A stretch of DNA of 64,000 bases from Trichostrongylus colubriformis (taxonomy: Eukaryota > Nematoda > Chromadorea > Rhabditida > Trichostrongylidae), in assembly GCA_963978905.1 (NCBI GenBank), contig OZ022258.1:45306591-45370590 (forward strand), read 5' to 3'. A program made the position numbers and the translations under genes. A model generated the notes under the pieces. That model ran no database searches. It had not been told where the DNA came from and saw only the letters and a program-made list of their open reading frames with translations. Positions 12,000 to 23,848 of this stretch are shown piece by piece (the first letter of the stretch is position 1; each line of letters starts with the position of its first letter).

Positions 12000-13440
12000 G
12001 TACCTGCAATATAAAAAGTGAGCCAGCTTTCTGTTCATTCTTTTCTGGACATTTTTTTGGTTGTTTCATATTAAGTGAAGTGCATCGAATCAGTATTGGA
12101 TTGTTGCATAATTAATGTAGCCTTTTTCAACAATTTTATTCAGCAGAGACAATGATATAATTTGACAAAAACCTTTTTTAAATGATTACTCAGGAAAGTT
12201 TTCATCAACACAAACAGGGGCTCCTTCCCACTTGGCAGACCTCAAAACGTCAAACTCCACTCCAAAAAAGTGCAGCATTAAAAACCGCCCAGATTATGCA
12301 CCAATCCAATATTTTTCAACACTATAGCTTTATTTGGTTGCCCCTGGCATCCCACCTTGTATTGAAATCACAATGAAACCAAGCAGAAAGGTGATTAACA
12401 TTATGTATAAATTGCAATACAAGAAGCACATTGCTAAGAGGTTTAGTAATATCAAATACAGCAAAAAACAGGAACAAATTATTGTTCTAAGTTTCAACAA
12501 ACAAAACTGGATGGTTCTGAAAGATTTCCATCATCGACCATTTGAGTTCATCACTCAGCAACACTGGACCTCTATGAAATTCTTACTCCAAAGCCGTGCC
12601 CCCAGGGAAATTATGGGCCTTCAGATTTTTATGCTTGCGATACCCGTTGAAGAGAATAAGTACTTTAATTGACCTCGATATTAGTGCAAAATCCTACACA
12701 TGATTAGGTACACATGATAGAAGAAGGTTAAGGGGGTTTTTTTGGTTGCCGACTTCATATGTAAGACTTCAACTCAGACACATCAAAAAGAAATTATTAT
12801 AATAATAGGTACTTCATAGGTAAAACTGAAAGAATAGAGTGATACATACTTCAATAGTCGACCCTTCAAAAACTCGATATTCCCTCAGTTGATTCCATGA
12901 GCCGAGATCCATAACTGATGTGAGGGCTTGGAACATACCAAGAAGACTTTCTAATCAGAAACTTAGACTTGTTCGGATCTCGAATACATGCTATATGAAA
13001 ATCAACAGCAAAATATCACTGGGAAACGAGTAAGGGAAAGGCTAGCTAGAGTTTACTTGGGATTACCTACTGGCCCAGCATTTTCCTTAACGTGGATCAG
13101 CGAGGCCAATTCGTAGGTGTTAATGATTTTCAGTGACGCAAAAATTACATCTTCCTAAATCACTTCCTGACACAGTTTTGCAAATTTGATTTCCTTATTT
13201 AAAATCAGTATACGAATCTCTATCGATGCACCTAGGTCTCCATTCAAAGTTTCATGGAAAGTTCGCAACCTCTCCTGGTTGAAGAATCTTCATTTCGGGA
13301 ACAAATCCCTCTTCAATTATGGGCGGAAGTAGAACGCATGGCGCATACTGGACAAAATAATCGATAGTTAGCATATCAAAGAATGTCTTTTTATGAATTG
13401 TTAGCTGGTGCTACGATATGCCATGCCAGAGATCCAAGTG
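12000..13440. other. Intergenic stretch, nothing recognised
   Basis: Only short frames with ordinary AT-rich composition. A plus frame at 12334-12672 is lysine rich but has no family features I know. Confidence 0.4.
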
Positions 13441-13565
13441 GTTAAAAGTGAGGACTAATGTCTGCACCTTCAATATCATTGGATTCGATCCGTGCGGGGC
13501 ACGATCCACGCCTTTCAAGAAATTGCAAAAAACGGTGAAGTTGCCAGCATGAATCACAGGTCATT

Positions 13566-13698
13566 CCGCCTTCATACTTTGCGGTGTAGTGCCGGGGGGC
13601 AGGGCTGGTTGAAAGGTATTGAGGTAGTGCAGCACGGACGGAGGCGCAGAGACAACGCAGCCACGCCTTTTCGTCCACACCGCAGAGTATGAAGGCGG
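13566..13698. mobile_element. GC-rich short repeat with inverted ends, copy 2
   Basis: CCGCCTTCATACTTTGCGGT at the left is mirrored as ACCGCAGAGTATGAAGGCGG at the right, so this copy shows both ends of the family. Confidence 0.65.
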
Positions 13699-13779
13699 CT
13701 TTACTAGCGAAACCGTTGACGGTAAGTAAAACAGCAGAGTACCAAACAAAAGAATTAAATCTTCAATTTCAGCAACGAA

Positions 13780-14040
13780 GTTTATGTGAAGTTCCACATG
13801 AACTTTGCTTTTCTGGTTTTCGGAGCTAAAAGGGTCCAGTGGAGTACTTTGGCTTGAGACAAAGACAAATGAAGAAGTATATGGCATTCTCGAAATTTGA
13901 TGGGGAAAGATGAGCGAAAAAAAGTAAAAAAATAAATAAAAAAAGATCGAGTCAGCCTAGTAACTGGACACATCCGCCCGAATTATATCAAATTTTCAAA
14001 GGGTGCGATCTTTGGATCATGTCAAAAAAGCTTGCAGGTC
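13780..14040 (+). repeat. Duplicated segment, copy 1
   Basis: Matches 15820-16080 in order over about 260 bp, including GGCTTGAGACAAAGA, GGCATTCTCGA, AAAGTAAAAAAATAAATAAA and GATCTTTGGATCATGT. Each copy lies downstream of a GC-rich short repeat, so the duplicated unit may be larger. Confidence 0.7.
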
Positions 14041-15320
14041 AGATGTGATCTAATGTGAAACCCTTGTCTCTTAATAGTTAACATCAACTTCTAAATAAAC
14101 AACAACAAAAAGCTGTTCATCACGAGAAAACTCTTCCGTATAGGCGTTCCCGAGCTATCTATATGTACTTTCAACATCACCGCGCCAATTTTTATAGGAA
14201 CACGAGCGCAGGTTCGTAGAAGTGGTCACAAGCCGATGTAAAAAAAGTTGTCAAGTGAACTCTGCTTGTACTTTTGATGAACAACTGTCGTCATCCATAG
14301 CCATCAGAATGATACACTTGAATAGTCATTATTATTCTTTGAATACTTAATCGGTGTAATCGGTGCGATCAATGAGAATTTCATATGAATAGTGTCTAAT
14401 TGGATTATCCGAGGGGAGAAGAGGGTGGCTGTTTGTTGAGGTAGAACGATTCTATGATAAAATCCTTAGTTCAATGAAGCCCATTCAGAGGGGCCCCATA
14501 CGCCTCCAATTAGGAACACAAAGAGCTCGTGCACGGGGATACGTGAGCTAGAGGATGTTAATCTTTGATGTTTTAGAGGCAAAATAGGTTACTTCGCCGT
14601 TTATGTGAAGTGAAACTGAACCGATTCAGTCAACCATAGCTATGCAGTATGTGCCACTACTACATACATATGTAGTATAGTATGCAGAGATCTATGCATG
14701 AGATAACAGTAAAAGAGGAATGTCATGAAAGACGAGGGAGGATCTCTTGCAGTTGACCGACCATAAACATGAAAGATAAAGATAAACAAGTAGCTATAAA
14801 TAAATTAATGAATAATTTGAAGGATAAAGCATTCGACATGAACGGCTCCTATCGGAATGCGCCACGTGTTTCACTCCAGTCAAAGTCGTAATGGCTTTTA
14901 AATGAGATTTACCGTATACAATGACAAGGGGGAGGTCAGTCGATCAGAGCTAATTATCTGATCAGTGAGTACAAATTAGTGAAGCCTCGTACCAATTCGC
15001 GAATCTACAGCTGGAAAGCTTGATTGGTCTAGACGATCGCATACGTAGAAATTAGTTCCAAGAACGTACGGGTGGGAGTGGCACCACTTGCCGCCACATC
15101 ACGTTTGCCAGCCATGAAAACATAGCTTAAAAAACGAAACAGCCATGATACATAAACGATGGTTCTAGTTATTGGGTAATATCTCCTTATTAACCCAGGC
15201 CATAGACTTTGATAATCTTATTGTTCTTATAAACCTTGAAAAAATGGTGGTGCTTATGCGATATTTCCAGATGCGCCATGCATTCGACTTTTGTTCCAAA
15301 TTGAAGAAGTACTTAAGGGC
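14040..15320. other. Intergenic stretch, nothing recognised
   Basis: No conserved frame, RNA gene or inverted repeat seen. Confidence 0.4.
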
Positions 15321-15332
15321 CAGTTATACTCA

Positions 15333-15480
15333 CTATCGGCAGGGCGTGGCTGCGTTCACAGGCAGCGAGGGGGAGTGGCACGTGGGAGATGCAGAGATGA
15401 CGCAGGCAACGAGGCAGGGTGACATAGGCGAAGATGCAGAAATACGCAGCCACACCCTGCCACCGGCTTCGCAAAGTATG
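15333..15480 (+). mobile_element. GC-rich short repeat, copy 3
   Basis: GGCAGGGCGTGGCTGCG at the start and CACCGGCTTCGCAAAGTATG at the end match copies 1 and 2. Confidence 0.6.
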
Positions 15481-15583
15481 ACCGCGGTTGAAAAAAACTA
15501 AACTTTGATCTTAGCCAAAAGCCGAGAAGCGATGAGCCAAAAGGCTGAGAAGCGATGAGAAGCGATGATGACCGCGGTTGAAA
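15478..15583. repeat. 16-bp direct repeats flanking the U2 fragments
   Basis: ATGACCGCGGTTGAAA occurs at 15478-15493 and 15568-15583, like a target-site duplication around the 74-bp insert. Confidence 0.75.
15497..15566 (-). pseudogene. Tandem truncated U2 snRNA 5' ends
   Basis: On the minus strand ATCGCTTCTCGGCTTTTGGC then TAAGATCAAAG (15533 downwards) matches the invariant U2 snRNA 5' end through the start of the branch-site recognition region, then diverges. Upstream lie a second, shorter start (ATCGCTTCTCAGCCTTTTGG, 15556-15535) and a third 10-base start (15566-15557). None extends past about 36 bases, so no functional U2 can be made. The block is flanked by 16-bp direct repeats. Confidence 0.8.
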
Positions 15584-15819
15584 GCGCACGATACCAATAC
15601 ATGACTATTTGGGTCAAGCAGCGTTAGTATGTTCACCCTGCTTCAATAGGAATGACAGGAGTGGAAACCTGGTAGGCCTAGGAATACAAGTATAATAAAA
15701 ATCATCTGACAGTACAAAAAGCAGCAAGCATGAGTTACTTTCACATTTTTCGAATAACATTTGATTGAAAACATTGCTTCTATTACATCCCTCCCCCCTT
15801 CCCCTCCCAAAACATAAAG

Positions 15820-16080
15820 AAAAGAACGAGATGCGGCTTGTTTTCAGAGCAAGAAGGGTCCAATGGAGTACTGTGGCTTGAGACAAAGATGAATGAAGAA
15901 GTAGCTGGCATTCTCGATATTTGATGGGATGACAGATGATGGAATAGACGAGAAGAAAAAAGTAAAAAAATAAATAAAAAGAAAGTCGAGTCATCCGGAT
16001 AACTAGACATATCCGCCCAAATTATACCGAATTTTCAAAGAAACGATCTTTGGATCATGTTGAAGAAGCTGGACATTATA
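15820..16080 (+). repeat. Duplicated segment, copy 2
   Basis: Partner of 13780-14040, about 80% identical by eye. Confidence 0.7.
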
Positions 16081-16087
16081 ATCCCTG

Positions 16088-16550
16088 CAGGTGCTATCGC
16101 AATGAGGGGGGGGGGGCATCTTATGAAAAGGGGTGTGTGCCCTTATGTCAGGATCCCGCACGACGACGAGTGGCGTGCGACAGTGTGTGCGAGCTGTGCG
16201 TGTCGCGGTACTTGGGTCTTTGAACAATTACGCGTCATACTAGGGGCACAATATGCAGTTGACATGTAATCGCTTCAGGACCCGACGACATGACGCCTTT
16301 AGCTCGTCCGCATTACTTCGCTTGCGACATGCCGCGGTGCGAAATCCTGACATAAGAATACACACCCTGTGAGAAGATGCACATCTAAGCTTTTTGAAGG
16401 GTATTTTTTGAGGAGTTACTCCCAGGCGTATATTTTTGCTTGAGCTCCAGTAGAAGAAAGGAGGGGGGGAGTTCATTACCCCCTTTAGGCTTAGGTAAAA
16501 AGAATGTCCATAGAGAGATGCCCCCCCCCCTTGCGATAACACCCCCTACA
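16088..16550. mobile_element. Outer inverted repeat enclosing another MITE
   Basis: GGTGCTATCGCAATGAGGGG at the left is mirrored by CCCCTTGCGATAACACCCCC at the right. A third arm GGTGCTATCGCAATGGGGG is at 16859. The inner element at 16129-16372 appears inserted inside it. Confidence 0.55.
16129..16372. mobile_element. CTTATGTCAGGAT MITE, copy 1
   Basis: Left end GGTGTGTGCCCTTATGTCAG, right end CTGACATAAGAATACACACC. Interior shares GCGACAGTGTGTGCGAGC and TTTAGCTCGTCCGCATT with copies at 18721-18950 and 44530-44783. Confidence 0.75.
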
Positions 16551-17027
16551 CTTAAAATAACATGCTCGATTACGTATGGAGGTTGGGCTGTCGCGTATGT
16601 ATTTCTATGTGTTGTCGTCTGATGACATACATATATTTACAATCGTCATAGCCGGGCGTGTGGTGGATATCTGGAATGTGAAAACAGACCACCCATTATT
16701 GTTCCTGCAGCAAAGCAACGATGAAATTGGTCATCACAACATTCGTTATCCATACGTCATTGCAAGAAAGACAAAGACAAAGAATAAACCGGTCAGACAA
16801 TCAACACAAAGACAATAACGGTCATAAGCACAACGTATTGCAAAGAATAAAGCGCAATAGGTGCTATCGCAATGGGGGGGGCATCTCACTAAAGAAATTA
16901 TTTTTACCTGAGCGTCGTAGGGGTCAAAATTTCCCCCATTTTTTACCCAAAACACGACCACCCTTAGAAGTCCCATGCCAGGCCTTATGGTCAAGCCTGT
17001 ACAGCAAAGTTACTTGTCATTTCAAGA

Positions 17028-17085
17028 GGTGGTAGCACGATCGTCCTCAGATGGGATCGATCCTGACACCAGTGGCGTAAAGCGA
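17028..17085 (+). repeat. Short tRNA-like fragment
   Basis: GAGGTGGTAGCACGAT followed by GGGATCGATCCTG resembles Pol III A and B boxes but the spacing is short. Weak. Confidence 0.3.
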
Positions 17086-17689
17086 TATATTCAGTTTAGC
17101 AGCGGAAATACATCGTTATTGTTTAAGCGTAAAAAGTGATAATAATCAATGTGCTTAGGTGGGTGTAATTTTGTGGGAAAACTCAGTTATTGAAGCGAAA
17201 AAGATGAGATGAGAAGTCCTATAAAAGGAGGTGGTTCAAGGATAGAACTGAAGGCTGAACACCACATACAAGATTGCCTAACACCGATTTCGCTTCTATT
17301 TTTTGAATATTATTCTATATTTAAGAGAAATGACTCTGATGTCGCTAATTCTCCATTAAGTCATCTTCGTTAATCTATTCAGAGACCCGAACCCACCGAT
17401 TTCTTAGCCTAGTCTTCAGCGGATTTTGAAAATTCCCAATACTATCGCGAACACTATCGTCCCCCCCCCCCCATGAGGCTTCGAGTTCCCCAGAAATTAA
17501 AGTGGAGGTGCAGACTGTAGATGGTGGTCATCCTTTGCAAGAATCGCCACGCATCTGCATTTTTTATGATTGTGAAGGTCTCCACATCATAGCGGATCAG
17601 TCTGGGCAGATTCGTTCCACAATCTTACCGTAGACAGAGTCCCTACCCACTTTTTTTCCTCCACCCGAATAAATATTCCCGGATAGTTC

Positions 17690-18097
17690 CTTGACCGAAG
17701 TTTCTTTGTTACCCTTATATTTATGTTGTATTTGCCTGATAAAGGCCGCATGCAAAGTTTTACGCGAAACAGTGAGAATTCGGCTAAGATACAGCTCCCC
17801 GAATTCTCGGCCGGGAGAGCGGGCATCCGAGTAAAAGCCCCGTTCCGTCGCCTGCCGCGGTTGGGAACGGAGAGTGAGACTGTTTACGTAACTTTCTGTT
17901 CCTGAAATGCGTCTCCGACCGCGGCGGTCGACGGGGTGGGCACTTACTCGAAGGCCCCGCCCACCCGGCCCTTGTGGTGCTGTATCTTAGCCGAACTCGC
18001 ACGTTTTCGCGTGGAACTATGTTTGCGGTCCACATTAAGCAAATACAACATAAATATATGGGTACCATGGAAACAAATTTTTCCGTGGATGATTCCT
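17690..18097. mobile_element. TTAA-flanked palindromic MITE, copy b
   Basis: Left arm contains GCATGCAAAGTTTTACGCG, right arm CGCGTGGAACTATGTTTGC and ends GATTCCT before TTAA. The left terminus is eroded. Confidence 0.7.
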
Positions 18098-18720
18098 TTA
18101 AACAGTCCTTACCGTATGGCTTTTTTCTGAACAGTCTAGACGAAAAGCGGAAACAACGAGTGGTTTCCCCCTGAATGATCAAAATGTGCGAATTCCAAAA
18201 ACATCAGCCAAGCATGAACAACTGGACAAAACGTATTCCCACTTACTGGTGGTAAGAAAAGCCGTCGCATGAATTAAACTTAATATGACCTCTAGACGTA
18301 ACGAACAAGTTTTGTGAAAAAATCTATTCAAGGAAGTTTCAATCGGAAATAGAATTCCCTCAGTGGCACTGCTGGAGTAAAGAGGTGGGGACAATTGTGT
18401 AAAGCTCAAATAGCCAAGCAGCTGGTCTAATACGGCTAATGAATTTATTTCCGCATTTGCATGTATTGTTGACATTATGGTGGGCAGGTATTTGAGCGCT
18501 ATTTCAACAAAACAATCACTTGTAAACAGATGGGAGCGAACGGGGGGGGGGGGTGGTGGTGGTAGCCTCTTCTCACAGAAATTCTACTTCAGCTGCGAAA
18601 TCTTTGAAAGGGTATTAAGGGGTTAAGCAGAAACAACTGATACTCAAAGTGCCCCACGGAAGGTCGAAATCCACAACTAGAGAGTGCAGACATAGGCCTA
18701 TATGACCATTCGGCTATCCG

Positions 18721-18950
18721 GAGTGTGTACCCTTATGTCAGGATTACGGCGTGCAATGCGGTGTGTGCGACTTATGAGCGCCGCTATAGTTGGGTCTCAG
18801 AGCGATTACACAGTGATGCTAGAGACGCCCTACACAGTTGACTTGGCTTTGGGACCCAACAAAACGGTGCCTTTAGCTCGTCCGCATAGCTTCGCTTGCG
18901 ACACACGAAATCCTGATATAAGCGTACGAACCCAATTATTCATACCCTTC
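18721..18950. mobile_element. CTTATGTCAGGAT MITE, copy 2
   Basis: GTGTGTACCCTTATGTCAGG at the left and GAAATCCTGATATAAGCGTA at the right, with the family interior. Confidence 0.7.
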
Positions 18951-19890
18951 GCTGCGTCAAACAACACCGTAAGCAGACCTGTTACGTAGCTATCAGTAAG
19001 TGAGGGTGGGTAAATGTGGGTTGAGAGGGAGACGTTGTATAGTGCAACATTTGTGCATTGCGCGTCAGTGCACCACACTCCACCCCCCTCCAAAAAAAAA
19101 ACAGGCAAAAGATTTACGACGACTCCATTCTTGAAGCATATAATAGCGATGAATGTTTTCTAAAAGGAAGGAGAAAGTAAATCTCACAATCAGTCTACGC
19201 CATATTACATCCCCACCCGAACGCACACTGACCTGTGGAGGTTGTCAAATATAGGGCCTTGCATTCGCTTGCTTTGCAGAATATTCCCCATTTTATGTGA
19301 GGCCAGAAAGAGGAAGTAGCGGATATTTCTCGGAATAAGTAGATGGTGAAGTTGTTGAGCGGCAATAGGAACACAAGGAATAGATTGAATTCCATGAAAA
19401 AGTGTGTATTTCCCTCTTAACGGGCAGCAGACCGCCGCACTCGTCAACTGAATGGGAATGCTGTTCGTTCCACTTGGACGCCGCATGATGATGATGCTGC
19501 TGCGCCATAGCTCATCTCATATGTTATCGTTACTACGATTTCTATGTTGACGTGAAGGGCAGAAGGATAAAGGTGTCTGAGTCTTCAGGAACAAGGTTCG
19601 AAAACCGAGAAACAGATTGAGATCCCATAACAGAAGACGTGAGTAATGTAGGTAACAGTCGTAAGAGGTGATCATTTTGAGGATATCTTCAGGATTCTGG
19701 ATGTGGAATACCGTAATCATCTTATCAAAAATGTAGCAGTAAACATTAGGCGTCACATGGATGTAATACATATAGGAAAGATTGTTTATCGAGAAATAGA
19801 TATGAAGTCTCAGATTTTAAGCGCTTTCTGGAGTGGATGTGATTATAGTAGGCAACTCCAGATTTCCGAACCTATGCCAGGGCACTCCCA

Positions 19891-20229
19891 GGGTGTCGAG
19901 GAAGATAGCCACTTCAGTACGACCCCCTTCCCCTCTACGGGGACCAAATACGATCCTCCCCTTTTTCGACTTCCACAATACCAGTAAACGTTGGTGGTTT
20001 GTGTGGTTGCAAAGTATTTTATTGCTGTGTATTCTTTCCTGCAGCAGAAAGATATTTATTTCACGTAATTCACAAAATTCGCAGTGAAACACCCTTCTTA
20101 TCTGCTAATTGAAAGTTTAGATTGTAGTGCTTATAGCTAACCTCGTGAGTACGGCTTCCCATCTCCTGTGTGGTCAGGCCAAATACAACCAATCCCCCCC
20201 CCCCCGCTGTCGTGGAATCCTCGACTCCC
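19891..20229. mobile_element. GTGTCGAGGA MITE, copy 1
   Basis: Left end GGGTGTCGAGGAAGATAGCC; right end GGAATCCTCGACTCCC. The middle shares TCTGCTAATTGAAAGTTTAG with the copies at 25163-25452 and 63074-63338. A C12 tract lies near its right end. Confidence 0.7.
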
Positions 20230-20239
20230 GGCTACCAAC

Positions 20240-21260
20240 TTTGTAAGCAGAAAGCAGTGGTAACAGGTTGTGCCCATATTCCTCTCAAGAAGCCCTGACT
20301 CGACTGAAGCGTAGGGGAAGATCTGTGATAATGAAGAACATTTGCCTTCATATCGGCTAGTTCCTTGATCGATACATGTATGCTATTCACCCAATCAAAC
20401 ACTTCAACGGTTCATCAGTAAGACAAATACGTGGCGTATCTCAAACAGCCGTCCAGAGGAAAACTGCTAAACCCATCTTCCTTGTACAAATTCAATTTTC
20501 ATGAGAAAGGTAAAAGAATACAAACAACAGCGACAGCTAGCTAGTAGACCCTTGTAGGACTGAAAATCCTGAAAACTCCAGAAGAGTCCTTGAAAATATC
20601 GTACTGGCCTTCAGTGTAAAGCACTTATGGTGAGAGAATAGATGGTTTGAAAAAGATGTTACAACGTCTCTCGAAACGATTCAGAGTTCAAGAACGTCAG
20701 CACTTAATACGGAATACCAGCTTAAATCCGACTACATATTTTATAAAAAAAATGATAAAGAAAATGGAGATAGTCGTTTTCTGAAATCAGGAACTTGACC
20801 GACGTGCAAAGGAGTCATACTTTGAGAAAGTCCAACTAACTTAATTTCCTGACCATTTGCGGCAGCTGCGCTGATGAATAAACTGCCGGAGGAAGTAGTA
20901 AGGAGGTTTGTTGACCAAAAGGCATAAAGAAGACAGAAAAGACATTCCAGGAATATTTTTTCAACTGAGGGAGTAAATAAATACTTCTCTTTGATGGCTT
21001 CCTCAAGGATGCCCCACCTACTCATATCCTCTCCTCTACCGATTAGTAGAGCCCGATTTGATATGGCACCTACCGTGAACAGCTAGGTCACTGAACTGAA
21101 GGATTGCTACCGTACAACTTTCTAACACAACCCCCCTCCCCCTCCCCTCGTAAAAAAAGCTTTCAGTGAGAGTTAGGGGGAAGGATAGTATATCCCGTGA
21201 GAACAAAAAAAAAAAACTGTCCCTACACCCCAAATTTCGCTATTGACCTTTTTATTCTCC
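20240..21260. other. Intergenic stretch, nothing recognised
   Basis: A minus frame at 20741-21025 is open but lacks splice sites or family features. Confidence 0.4.
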
Positions 21261-21343
21261 CAGGGTAGCCTCGCTATGCCAAACACCGCCCACGCTTAGA
21301 AGTACTAAATACGATCCCTAACGATAGGACTCCTAAGCCAACA

Positions 21344-21622
21344 ATGTCTGAATGTAAATTCACTGAGAGATCCAAGGTCAGCATGACCTCTGCGGACTTC
21401 GATCCACGGACAGTGCAGGTGGCAGCAGGATTTCTTGCCAGTTGTGCCATTGCTACTCATTTCTACCATAAACGCTTTTTGGACAGATCATTTGCAGGAA
21501 AAGGAAAAGGATCTTCGGTCACGAAAATTGGACAACGGCTTCAGAAAAAAAAAGAAAAAAAACTAAACAAGATCAAAAGTGGAAAATCGGATAGAAATTA
21601 CACCGGTCTGCAGTCTGCAGAG
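21344..21622 (+). CDS. Probable first exon of an unidentified membrane protein gene
   Basis: Open frame of 93 codons ending exactly at a consensus donor (GCAGAG/GTGAGT) in phase 0. A strong acceptor, TTTTTATTCTCCCAG, lies at about 21247-21261, suitable for trans-splicing of the mRNA 5' end. The start may be at 21344 or at an internal ATG (21383, MTSADFDPRTVQ). The protein has one hydrophobic segment (VQVAAGFLASCAIA), then a basic, lysine-rich tail (QRLQKKKEKKLNKIKSGK), like a signal-anchored protein. I do not recognise it. Downstream exons in phase 0 were not found. Confidence 0.45.
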
Positions 21623-22609
21623 GTGAGTTGGTATGAAAAAAGTGATTTCCACCAATGAATTTTTTTTCAATTTCTGAAACCAGAAGTAACCACAACGTTC
21701 GTATTTGTTGTGCTGAAGGGCTGCGGCAAGGGCGGAGCTTGGATGAGTCGAAACAACGCCGGCAGGGAATGAGGTAAAGTCAGACGGACGAAGATTAACG
21801 GCCTCACCTCGGAAGTGAGTGAAACGAGTCGCAACATTGCATTTCAGAGTTGGGGCAGAGCAATAATAACTAAAAATTCTGGAAAGCTCAAATCCTAATG
21901 AAGGGGGGGGGGGGGCATTTTGAAGAATGTTGAACAATTCTGTGTCATTTTGCCCACTCAAATGTATATTTTCGTTTAGACCTCAATAGACCACAAAAGA
22001 GTTCCCTTTCAACTCCAAGAACCTGGGTAAAATCCAGCGCCAGACATAAAAATTGCGTCGAGCGCAGTGGGGTGTCCCCATTAGTCATTAGGATAGCACC
22101 AGTGTAGGATATAACTGGTTGATGCTTTTGTGTGACGAATTGCTTCTATAAACAACAGCAATGACACACGGGTCTTTATAGAGGGCTGAAAAGACGGTCA
22201 AATATGTGATCCTGCTTATCTAGTAGGTAAGTGCAACAATACTAGTAAAATAAACCAGGTCGGAGCAGGAAAAAATCTATGGTGTCATAGGTTTTGGGAA
22301 AGCCGTAAATTGAAACAGCCACTGTACATCCCCGTGAAATTAAGCAGTTGAAGCACATTTTACTATTTTTAAAAGTACAAAATGAATTGGGCTTTTCATG
22401 CGTCCAAAAAGCTACAAATGCCTTCAAATAGATCACTGCATTTCACTGTTTACGAGTTCCCAATTTGCGCTTTGGAATAAGTGAATAGAATATTGGACAA
22501 AGGGTAAATTGCTGAAAGCCAGCTCGACTCTTTGCAGGGATGTCACACAAAATTATTTTTTTCAAAAAATACAGAGAAAAAGGTTCGAAGCAGACAGAAT
22601 ATCACATAT

Positions 22610-22810
22610 CTTACTTTTGTATTTTATACTGTTGTATTGAATTTTTTGTAATGTTATGCTGAGTTTTTATTTTACTGATTTCATATTTTACAATGCTATA
22701 TTAAATTTGTTTTACATTTTATGATTTTATATTGTATATTGAATATCCACTTTATATTTTATGATGTTTTATATTTTTATTATATTTTATAATGTTTTTC
22801 GAATTTATTA
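22610..22810 (+). repeat. AT-rich low-complexity tract
   Basis: Repeated variants of TTTTATATTTTATGATTTTA. No coding potential. Confidence 0.7.
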
Positions 22811-23022
22811 TCTCTTTATTTATTACGAATTACTGGGGTCCTGCCCTGCAAATGGCTCAGTATTGTAGACAGCAACGATACAGCATACGATATTTGCCAC
22901 TGATCAATAACTGCGTACGAGATGCGCCACGCACTGTAAATTTCTTGAAAATCACGAGAACGCATCGAATTTCGTTATGCAACCTACTGCATAGGTCATC
23001 TGTGCACTATGCAGTGGGTTAC

Positions 23023-23155
23023 ATAATGAGACTATACTTTCCCATAGAAGTCAGTCGGAGCGAGGTTTTATCCCTGGGTAATTCCCTGGTAAGGAATTAC
23101 CCGGGGATAAAACTACGCCTCGATTGACTCATATGGGAAGATATAGTCTCATTAT
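23023..23155. repeat. Large hairpin, 63-nt arms
   Basis: ATAATGAGACTATACTTTCC to GGGTAATTCC (23023-23085) pairs with 23093-23155 across a 7-base loop; about 84% of positions match. It abuts SINE A. Confidence 0.75.
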
Positions 23156-23394
23156 GGGTATAGAGGGCAAGCGACTGGCGTAGTGACAGGTACCACGCAA
23201 TCTCACTCATATGGTACGGGAACAAATCCCTCATCAGCGCTCGCCCAAGCCAACCAAACCTCCCATCCTTCCGAGGTCGGTGAATTGATACCAGACCCAT
23301 TTGAGAGAATAAAAGCACTGATTCGTGCATTAGCTCACCTCCGAAAGTCATTGTTTAGGCCAAAACGCATTCAGCTGCCACCACGATTCTAAAA
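23156..23394 (+). repeat. tRNA-derived SINE A, copy 1
   Basis: An A-box-like TGGCGTAGTGACAGG and a B-box-like GGGAACAAATCCC are followed by the body CATCCTTCCGAGGTCGGTG, ATACCAGACCC, AAAAGCACTGATT and the end GCATTCAGCTGCCACCAC. The same order, on the minus strand, is at 37432-37665. Confidence 0.75.
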
Positions 23395-23509
23395 TGGTGC
23401 TAGGATGCGCGGCGCATCTCAACAAAGGATTAATCAACGTCTGAGGCTTGATCCTTTTATCCATCAACTCCTGTGGGAGGAACGGTTTATCCACTGCTTC
23501 ACTTCTTAA

Positions 23510-23848
23510 AGGAACCGCGCACGGAAAATGAGTTTGTCTGTTACCCATATATTAATGTTGTATTTGCCTGGTAGGGGCCACATGCAAAGTTTCACGCGAA
23601 AAAAGTGAGAATCCGGCTAAGATACAACCCCTGAAAGTGGTGGTCGAGGAACACGGTCTCAGAGTAGATGCCCGCCCCGTCGTCCGCCGCGGTCAGGGGT
23701 TTTCTCTGAAGTCCCGCCCTTCGGCCAGCTTTTTGATGAGCTAGCCCGATTCCACTTTTTCAGGGAAATTTTGCATGGGCCCTTATTGAGCAAATACTAC
23801 ATAAATATAGAGGTAAGAGAGAAAGTCATTTTTCCGTGCATGATTCCT
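23510..23848. mobile_element. TTAA-flanked palindromic MITE, copy c
   Basis: Left flank TTAA, start AGGAACCGCGCACGG; GCATGCAAAG variant CACATGCAAAGTTTCACGC; right end GCATGATTCCT then TTGA. Confidence 0.7.

Noticed and set aside
13430..13510. B-box-like GGATTCGATCC considered as a tRNA gene
   Set aside because: A box has at least two mismatches and no acceptor stem pairs.
18179..19771. Minus frames with hydrophobic, aromatic-rich peptides resembling nematode chemoreceptors
   Set aside because: No conserved receptor motif could be placed and the order of segments did not fit a known family.
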